Assembly: GCF_009208735.1 (NCBI RefSeq)
Contig: NZ_WFLJ01000013.1
Coordinates: 62,001 to 126,000 of the forward strand
Direction of reading: 5' to 3'
DNA length: 64,000 bases
Source: Janthinobacterium rivuli
GTDB lineage: Bacteria > Pseudomonadota > Gammaproteobacteria > Burkholderiales > Burkholderiaceae_D
The translations under genes and the position numbers were made by a program. Of this stretch, positions 1 through 9,400 are shown one piece after another; position 1 is the first letter of the stretch; each line of letters begins with the position of its first letter. Under the pieces are notes generated by a model that had not been told where the DNA came from, ran no database searches, and saw only the letters and a list, made by a program, of their open reading frames with translations.

Positions 1-3000
1 GAACACGCGGGCGCGGGCATCCTGGCTATCAACGCGGGCCAGTTCAACAACCAGTTCGGCAAGATTACGGGCAACGGTAAAGTGGACCTCACCGCTGCGA
101 CCTTGGACCACCGCAATGCCACCACCGTGGCCAATCAGCTGACGGTGAACGCGGGCAGCCTGGACAACCGTGCCGGCAGCCTGGCGCAAGCGGGTACAGG
201 TTTGATGAATGTCAATGCGACTGGTTTGCTGGACAACACGGGCGGCAATATCGAAGGCAATGGCGATGCTCTGGTGAAAGCAGGTACGTTGTTGAACAAC
301 AAGGGCCGCATCGTGGCGGCACAGGATGCCAAGTTGAACATCGGTAGCCTGGATAACACGGAAGGCACGGTGGCGGCGGGGCGCAATCTGGCATTGACCG
401 GTGGCGATATCGACAATACCAAGGGTCAGTTGCAGGCCGTGGCGGGCGATGCGACCTTGAAGGTTGGCAAGCTGAACAACAACGCGGGCAGCGTGTTTGC
501 CGGCGGCAACCTGAACGCTACGCTCGACACCTTGAACAACAGCGGCAGCCTGTATGCGGCCGGCAATCAAACCTTGACCGCCAGCGGCGCCATCGTGAAC
601 ACGGGCGTGATCGCGGCGCAAGGCAACAACAGCCTCACGGCGAAAAGCCTCGATAGCAGCGCAAGTAGCCTGATCGGCGCCGGTATGCAGGCCGATGGCA
701 AGCTGGGCACGGCTGGCGACTTGACGATCAGCACAACACAAACGCTGGCCGCGCACGGCCAGAACCTGGCGGCGGGCAATGCCAATCTGACAGGTGCCAG
801 CATCGACATCGGCGGCAGCCAGACCAGCGCGACGAACATCGGCCTGACGGCAACAACGGGCGATGTCAGCACGAACAAGGCGGTGGTGTCGACACCAGGC
901 GCGCTCAACATCACGACGAGCGCCAACCTGCACAACGCGGAAGGCACATTGCAGGCGGGCCAGCTCGACTTGCATGTGGGCAACTTGGACAACACCAAGG
1001 GTAGCGTCATCCAGACGGGCACGGGCGATACCGTTATTCAGACGGGCAATCTCGACAACAGCGCGGGGCGCATCGCCGTCAATAGCGCCAATCTGGCCCT
1101 GGGCGCGGCCACCTTGACGAATGCGGGCGGTAAGATCGAGCATGCGGGTGCTGGCACCCTGGCCATCACGGCAGCAAACTTGCAGGGGGCCGGCGGCAGT
1201 ATCATCGGCAATGGCGCCGTCGATCTGAAGGCAGGCTTGTTCGACCACGCCAACGCCACCACCACGGGACGGTCCCTGAACGTGCAGGCCGAGAGCCTGA
1301 GCAACCGGGGCGGCCATCTGCTGCAGACGGGCGCGGGCGGCATGACGGTGGCCGTCACCGGCCAACTGGACAATTCAAATGGCGAAATCGTTGGCAACGG
1401 CACCTTGTCGGTGCAGACCGGCAGCCTGGACAACAGCAAGGGCAAGATCACCTCGGCCACGTCCGCCGACATCGCCAGCACTGGCGCGCTCGTCAATACC
1501 GATGGCGTGATCGCGGCGGCAACCGATTTGCACTTGGGCGGCGCCATCGACAATACGCGCGGCTTGCTGCAGGCGGGGACCGGCGCCTTGCGCCTGGATG
1601 CGGCCAGCCTGCGCAATGCGCAGGGCACGCTCAGCGCGGCCACGGATATCACCGCCAAAGTCGTCGGTGATGTGCTGAACGCTGGCGTGTTGTATGCGGG
1701 GCGCAACCAGACTCTGGATATCGGCGGCTTGCTCAGCAATACAGGCTCGCTGGCAGCCCTCGGCAATACGACGATCACGGCGGGCAGTCTGAGCGGTAAT
1801 GGATTGCTGGCGGCAGGCATGCGCGCCGATGGCAGCTTTGCCGCGGCCGGTGACCTGACCGTGACGGCCCGTGGCGCCTTGCAGGCTGGTGGCCAGAACA
1901 TGGCGGCCGGCCAGCTGCAGCTGACGGGCGCATCGATCGACGCGGGCGGCAGCCAGATCAGCGCGGCGAATATCGGCTTGACGGCCTTGACGGGCAATGT
2001 GACGAGCAGCAAGGCGGTCGTGTCGACGAATGGTTTGCTGGCTATCACGGCGAATGCGGCCAATGGGCAGGCATTGATCAACCAGGGCGGAAGTCTGAGT
2101 GCGGGGCAACTGTCCCTGCGCATGGCCAACCTGGACAACGCCAAAGGCATCTTGATACAGACGGGTGCTGGCGACACGGTCATCGAAACAGGCAAGCTGG
2201 ACAATACGGGCGGGCGCATCGCCGTCAACAGCGCCAACCTGCGCCTGCAGGCGGGCGACTTGACGAATATCGACGGCAAGATCGAGCATGCCGGCAAGGG
2301 CGTGCTGGACATCCGCGCCACGAATCTGTACGGCCAGCGGGGCCAGCTGACGGGCAATGGCGCGCTGCAGGTGGCGGCAGCTTACATCGATCACCGCAAT
2401 GCCAGCTTGCTGGCGCAGCAGGTGGGCGTGTCTGCCGGCAGCCTGGACAATCGCGAGGGGCAGATCACGCAGCTGGGCACGAGCGCGGCGACAGTGCTGG
2501 CCAGTACGCGCCTGGACAATAGCGGCGGCAAGATCGAGGCGAATGGCAATGTGCGCGTGGAAACGGGCGAGTTGCTCAATGAGCATGGCCGTATTGCTTC
2601 TGCACAAGATGTCAATGTGGCAGCAACGGGCAAGCTGGACAATACTAGCGGCGTGATCATTGCCGGGCGCGACCTGACGCTGGCTGGCGGCAAGGTAGAC
2701 AATACCCTGGGCCAGTTGCAGGCGGCAGGCGGCAATGCGCAATTGACGATGGACGAGCTGCTCAATGCGCAAGGCAGCCTCGTTGCCAGCGGCAATCTGA
2801 CGACGACGGCGGGCAGCGTGCGCAACAGCGGCAGCCTGTTTGCCGGCACAGAACAAACGCTCACCGTGACGGGCGCGCTGGAAAATGCCGGCGTGATCCT
2901 GGCCCAGGGCAACAACACGATCAGTGCCAACAGCGTCAACAGCGGCGCGGCCAGCCTGATCGGCGCGGGTGTGAAAGCCGATGGCAGCCTGCAGACGAGC

Positions 3001-3438
3001 GGCAATCTGCAAATCACGGCGCAGCAGGCATTGGGAGCGCATGGGCAAGTGTTGGCGGCAGGCAATGCCGTCCTGCGCGGCGGCAGCGTCGACCTCGGCG
3101 GCAGCCGCAGCAGCGCTGGCAATATCAGCCTGACGGCGACAAGCGGTGATGTCAGCACCAGTGGCGCCGTGGTCACTACGCCCGGCGCCTTGACGATTAC
3201 ATCTGGACAGGCAAGCTGGAACAACCAGCGCGGCGACATCAGCGCCGGCCAACTTGCCGTCACAGCCGGCAACCTGAACAACCAGCAAGGCAGCATCGTA
3301 CAGACGGGTGCCGGCAATACGGCCATCGACTTGACATCGCCAGCAGGCGTGCTGGACAACACGGGCGGGCGCATCGCCGTCAACAGCGCCAACCTGGGCC
3401 TGAAAGCGGGTACGCTGACGAATACGGATGGCAAGATC
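1..3438 (+). repeat. Higher-order tandem repeat of about 1.14 kb inside the CdiA-like gene
   Basis: The block starting with codons for EHAG recurs at 1, 1138, 2284 and 3439, giving periods of 1137, 1146 and 1155 bp (379, 382 and 385 codons). Within each unit the same landmarks recur in order: IEHAG, a DHRNA or DHANA block, DNTKG or DNTRG-like blocks, a short STPGAL or STNGLL-like block, then GRIAVNSANL just before the next unit. The units are diverged, not identical, so this is a real protein-level super-repeat built from shorter FHA repeats. Confidence 0.8.
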
Positions 3439-6400
3439 GAACATGCGGGCAGCGGCACCTTGAGTCTGCAGGCCGCGCAGTTGAACGACCAGCGCGGACA
3501 GATCACGGGCAATGGCGCGCTGGTCGTCACGGCCGGCGCCATCGACCACCGCAACGCCAGCACCATCGCGCAGCAAGTGAGCGTGACGGGCACGATCCTG
3601 GACAATGCGGGCGGCAACCTGACGCAGCTGGGCAAGGGCGATACCAGCATTCAATTGACGACCAGCCTGGACAACCGCGGCGGCACGATTGCCAGCAACG
3701 GCAACACGACGATTGTTGCACCGACCCTCAACAATCAGGGCGGCAAGCTGCAGGCGGCCGGCACGGCCAACCTGACGCTGACGGCAAACAACGTGCTCGA
3801 CAACCGCCATGGCGGCGTCATCGCCGGCGGCGGCAATGTCGTGCTGGGTGCCGGAAATCTGCTAAACCAGGGCGGCAGCGCCACGGCGGGCGGGCAGCTG
3901 ACGGCAAATGTGGTGCAGGCATTGAACAATGCGGGCGGCTTGCTGGCCGCCACGGGCAATATGACCGTGAACGCGGCCAGCGTCGACAACAGCGCCGGGG
4001 GTAAGTTGGCCTCGGTACAAGGCCTGTTGGCGGTCACGTCCACGGGCGCCACCGTCAACAATGGCGGCACTCTGCAAGCGGGCGGCGATATCATCCTGCG
4101 CAATGGCGGTCTGTGGAACGGGCAGGGCACCATTGCGGGCGCGAATGTCACGCTCGACACGCACGGCCAGGTTTTCAACAATACGCAGGGCACGCTGGCG
4201 GGCGCAGGCACCGTCAACTTGCAGACGGGCATCCTGGACAACGATGGCGGCTTGCTGCAGTCGGGCGGCGCCATGACCATCGACACGCACGGTAATGCCT
4301 TGCTCAACACCAATGCGGGCGCGTACGCGGTGCGCCATCCGGGCAGCGCGGGCGGCATCAGCAGCGGCGCAGGATTGACCCTGCAAACGGGCAGCTGGAA
4401 CAATGCGGGCGGCTATCTGGGCGCGGCCGGCAACATCACGGGCAGCGTGGGCCAGCTGGATAACCGTGGCGGCCAGCTCGTCGGCAAGTCGGCGCTGGAC
4501 CTGGCCCTGAGCGGCTTGCAAAACCAGGGCGGGCAAATCCAGGTGCTGGGCAATATTGGCTTGAACGCGGGTGGCGGCAGTATCAACAACCAGCAAGGCT
4601 TGATCCGCTCCGGCGCGGCCGTCACGGTGACGGGCGGCACCATTGACAATGCCAGCACCCTGGGCGCGAACCAGGGCATCGAAGGCATCCATGTGACCCT
4701 GAACAGTGTCAATGTCAGCAATGTGCAGGGCGCGGTGCGCGCCGATGGCAACCTGGCGATCAACAGTGCAGGCATTATCAACAACACACTGGGCATGCTC
4801 AGCGCCGGCAGCACGCTGGCGCTGCAGGACACCGGCCCTGGCCGGGGACTGGCCGTGACCAACTCGGGCGGCACCATCATCGGCGGCCAGCGCACCGACA
4901 TCCGCGCGGGCAGCTTGAGCGGCGATGGCAAGGTGTTATCGCAGAAGGATATGGCGCTGGACCTGGCCGGCAACTTTACGCTGAACGCAGGCGCCGAGAT
5001 CATGGCCAACGGTAATGCGGATATCACCATCGGCGGACAGCTGGCCAATGCCGGGAAAATCCAGGCGCTCAGCATGCTGACCCTGGGCGCTGCGAATTTC
5101 GATAACACAGTCACGGGCGACATCAACGCGGGCACAACGCGCGTCAACGTCGGCGGCGTACTGAACAATCGCGGCGTGATCGATGGCATCAGCACACAAC
5201 TGAACGTCGGCACGCTGAACAACGTCGGCACGGGCCGCATCTATGGCGACCATCTGAGCATAGCCGGCGGCACCGTCAACAATGACGTGGGAGGCGGCGT
5301 GGCGGCCACCATCGCCGCACGCGAGCGGCTCGATATCGGCGTGACGACACTCAACAACCGCGAACACGGCCTGATCTTCAGCGGTGGCGACATGGCCATC
5401 GGCGGCTACCTGGACGGCAACCGTATCGCCACAGGCTGGGCGGGAGCGGTGACGAATGCCAGCGCGACGATCGAGGCGTTGGGGAGCTTGAACCTGGGCG
5501 CGAGTCAGGTGAATGTGCTCAATAACCATCTGGTTTTTGAGGAAGGGCGGATGACGACGGAGAATATATCTGAGTATCAACCAGATGGGAGCGATATCAC
5601 GTATGCAGAGGGTACTCCAGGCGTGATTCTGGATCGTATTGGTTACAACGATCCCAGCGACCTTTCTATATCGTTGGTGACACCTGGTGATATCTATCAT
5701 CAAAATTTTATCAAGCGTGAAGTAATTCGTACAACCTATGAGAGCGTTGTCGTTAGTTCCGATCCAGGGAGAATTATTGCAAGCAATAATTTAAAAATTA
5801 GCTCAGGTTCGATTGTAAATGACAATAGTCATATTATTGCCGGTGGGACATTGGATATAGATCGGGCGATTCTTAATAATAAGACAACCAAGGGGGAGAA
5901 AGTTGTACATGAAAAAGGAAAAATAACCCGCTACCGTGTGAATAATAACCCTGGTTTGCTTCAGACGGGGATAAGCATCCGGCCCGTTGACATGACCAGG
6001 ACTATTCCAGCCAGTTCTGTCAGTACGTCGCGCAATGAAGGAAATGCCAATACCGGCGGCCAGGGCACAAAACCAGGCAGTGCCGTCAAAAACGGCGTTG
6101 GTGGTGCGGCGGAACGCATAGGCGGTGCGGAAACGCAGGTGCGCACTTCGGCTTTTTCTACGGAGGCAACAGAAATCCGGAAAGCCGATGTCAGCGGTCA
6201 AGAAACTAATCGTGTCGATGGCGGCAGTGTTGTCCAAAAGACTGACCGTGCTGGCAATCCCGTCACCGATGCGGCTGTTGGCGTCACGCCAGGCAGCAAG
6301 CTTGATGGCGCGACAGGCATCGCTGCAGATACAGGGACATCACTGAACCACGTGTCGACAGGCGCGGCAGGTAGCGTTGCCGCACAGGGCGCCGCCACGG

Positions 6401-9400
6401 TGTCGGGCGCTCACGGTGCGACGGGCAGCACGCGTACGGGCGATGCGGCCCGTACTGTTGCCGTTGACACGGTTTCCGGCGCGCACGTTGATGCGGCCAG
6501 CGGCGCTGGCCAGCATGGCGCAGGCGTTGATGCGGCCTTGCTGTCTCGCTCGTCTGTGGGGGCGGTCACGGCCGTGTCGGGCGGCAAGGGGCCGGGCGGC
6601 GCGGCCCATGGTGGCGTCCTTGGCCAAGCTGGAGAGCTTGGGGCGGTGAATGCTGCCCAGTTGAGTGGCATTGCCGGCAGCCACGCCAGCTCGCATACAG
6701 GCCTTGGTCCCGTAGCCGGGGCCGGCATTGCGGCAGATCAAGTGCAGGGCAAGGGCGGACCAGGCGGTATTGCCGATGCCGCCAAGCTTGGCCGGGCCGG
6801 CGAAATTGCAACGCTGGCGTCGACTGCGCTGGCGGGTGTCAACGGCGCGCAAGCAAGCGCCGGAACCGGATTAAACCCGCTGAAAGACGTGGCTATTGCA
6901 GCCTCGACAGGCAGCGCGGCATACGCAGGTGCTGTCGGTGGAATAGGGCAGGTGCGCATGAATGGCATTACCCAGGTGAAACTGGGCAATCCATCCACGC
7001 GCGCACAAGTGGTGCGGACCACGGGTTCATCGCTGCAGATTCCGAACGCCAGCCTGTATAAAGTGAGCTCTGCGCCATCATCCCGCTATCTGGTGGAAAC
7101 GGATCCGCGCTTTGCCAGTTATCGGGAGTGGACGGGTTCCGATTATCTGCTCAAGCAGGTGAAAAACGATCCCTCCGTGACGCAAAAGCGCCTGGGCGAC
7201 GGTTTCTACGAGCAACGCCTGGTGCGCGAGCAAGTCGCAGAGCTGACGGGGCAGCGTTTCGTCGGCGATTACACCAGTGACGAACAGCAGTACAAGGCAC
7301 TGATGGATCAAGGTGTCGCGTTTGCCAAGCAATGGGACCTTCGTCCCGGTATTGCGCTGACAGCGGAGCAAATGGCGGGGCTGACCAGCGATATCGTCTG
7401 GCTGGTGGAACAGGACGTCGTGCTGGCCGACGGCAGCACGCAAAAAGTGCTGGCGCCGCAAGTGTATGTGCGCGTGCGTGAGGGCGATATCGATGGCCAG
7501 GGCGGATTGTTGGCCGGCAAGGAGGTCAATCTGAATCTAGAAGGCGATTTGACCAATAGCGGCACGATTGCCGGACGCACGATCGTCAAGCTGAATGCGG
7601 AAAATATCGACAACCTGGGCGGGCGCATCACTGGCGATGCCATTTCCGCCCATGCCAGGAGGGACCTGAATAACATCAGCGGCACCATTTCCGCCAATAG
7701 CGAGCTGCAAGTCAGTGCGGGCCGGGATATCAACGTGAAGACCTCCACACTGACGTCCAGCAGCGAGAGCGGGAGAAACAGCTTTAGTAGCACCAATCTG
7801 GACCGTCTAGCCGGATTGTATGTCACTGGCAATGGCACAGCTGACAGTGGCAACTTACTGGTTTCCGCTGGGCGCGACGTCAACGTCACAGGTGCATCCA
7901 TAGTCAATACTGCTGCTGGCGGCGGTGTGGGTATCGCGGCTGGCCGTGATATCGCCATCACGACGGTGAGTAGCGGCAACGACCAACGACTGTACGACTA
8001 TAAGGATAGGAATGCGAGCGGTTCGTCTGTCAAGGAAACCGGTAGCACTCTTTCATCGTCAGGTGATATTCGCCTGAGTGCTGGTGACAATATCCAGCTG
8101 AAAGCGGCAAATGTCCAGGCAGCGGAAACGTTGCAGTTGTCTGCGGAACGCAATATCGACATTTCTACGGCACGGGATACAGAAACGCGTCAAAGCTGGT
8201 ATGGCAGTAGCTCGACCAGGACTACCAGCCAAGGCAGCGAGCTGGGTGGCAAGCAGGTTGTCATGCTGGCCGGCAATGATATTAATAATGCTGGCGGTCA
8301 GGTGATAGCAAGCGACAAGTTGATCGCCAGTGCCGGGCGCGACATCAATATCGTCACGACCACTGTCAGTAATGCCAGCAAGAAAGGGGTGGGCAACAGC
8401 GAAACCAGTACCGTCGTCGACAAGGTGGCGGGCCTGTATGTGACTGGCACGGGCGAAGGCAATACGCTGATCGCCCAGGCGGGGCGTGATCTGACGCTGA
8501 CCGGCGGCGTCATCGCCAATGCCGGCGTGAATGGCCAGACTAGCCTGGTCGCAGGCAATAACCTGACCCTCAATACCGTCACCGTCGCGTCGACGCACGA
8601 TGAAGTGCGCAACGCGGACAATTACCGCAAAGAAAGCAAGACGGGCGAAGTGGGGAGCCAGATCATCGGCGCCGGCAATGTCAATTTGCAGGCAGGAAAT
8701 GATTTGCTGGCGCGCGCGGCCGATGTGCAGGCGGGCGGGGCGCTAGCATTGGTGGCGGGCAATGACATCAGCCTGCTCAATGGCGTGGCCACCGACAGCC
8801 TGGATGTGGCAAGCAAGGTCAAGAAGAGCGGTACTTTCTCCAGCAAAACGACGACCACGCACGATCTCGTGCAGACCAGCACGGCGCTGGGGACTTCATT
8901 GACGGGCAATACCGTCGATATCGTTGCCGGGCATGACCTGAAGGTGGCGGGTTCATCGGTACTTGCGCACGAGGCTGCCAATTTAATGGCAAAAAACGAT
9001 ATCAGTATCGAATCCGTCGGACTGGACGGCAAGGAGATTCACTCCAAGCAAGTCAAGAAGAGCGGTACCTTTGGCCTGAGCAAGTCGCTGACCAGCCAGG
9101 CCGACGATGGGCGCACCGTTACCCAGGCTGGCAGCGCCGTCAGTGGCGGCAGTGTGACGATGGTGGGCGGACGCGACGTCGCCATCAAGGGCAGCACGGT
9201 GGTGGCCGATGGCAATATTGACTTGACCGCCTTGCGCAACCTGAGCATCGTCAGTGCCGAGAATGACAAGGACACGACGTCGAGCAGCTACAGCAAGAAG
9301 TCCGGCTTTATCGGCAGCTTCACCCAGCCAGCTTTCGGCACGGTAAAAACCACCAGCGATGGCAAGAACACGGGCGTGGCGCAAGTGGGCAGCCAGATTG

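Noticed and set aside
1375..3810. 811-codon minus-strand frame in the CdiA gene
   Set aside because: It is a shadow of the repeat-rich FHA coding sequence with no protein features of its own.
1..4600. Short regularly spaced repeats resembling a CRISPR array
   Set aside because: They are in-frame FHA peptide repeats with variable spacing and coding drift, not identical repeats with unique spacers.
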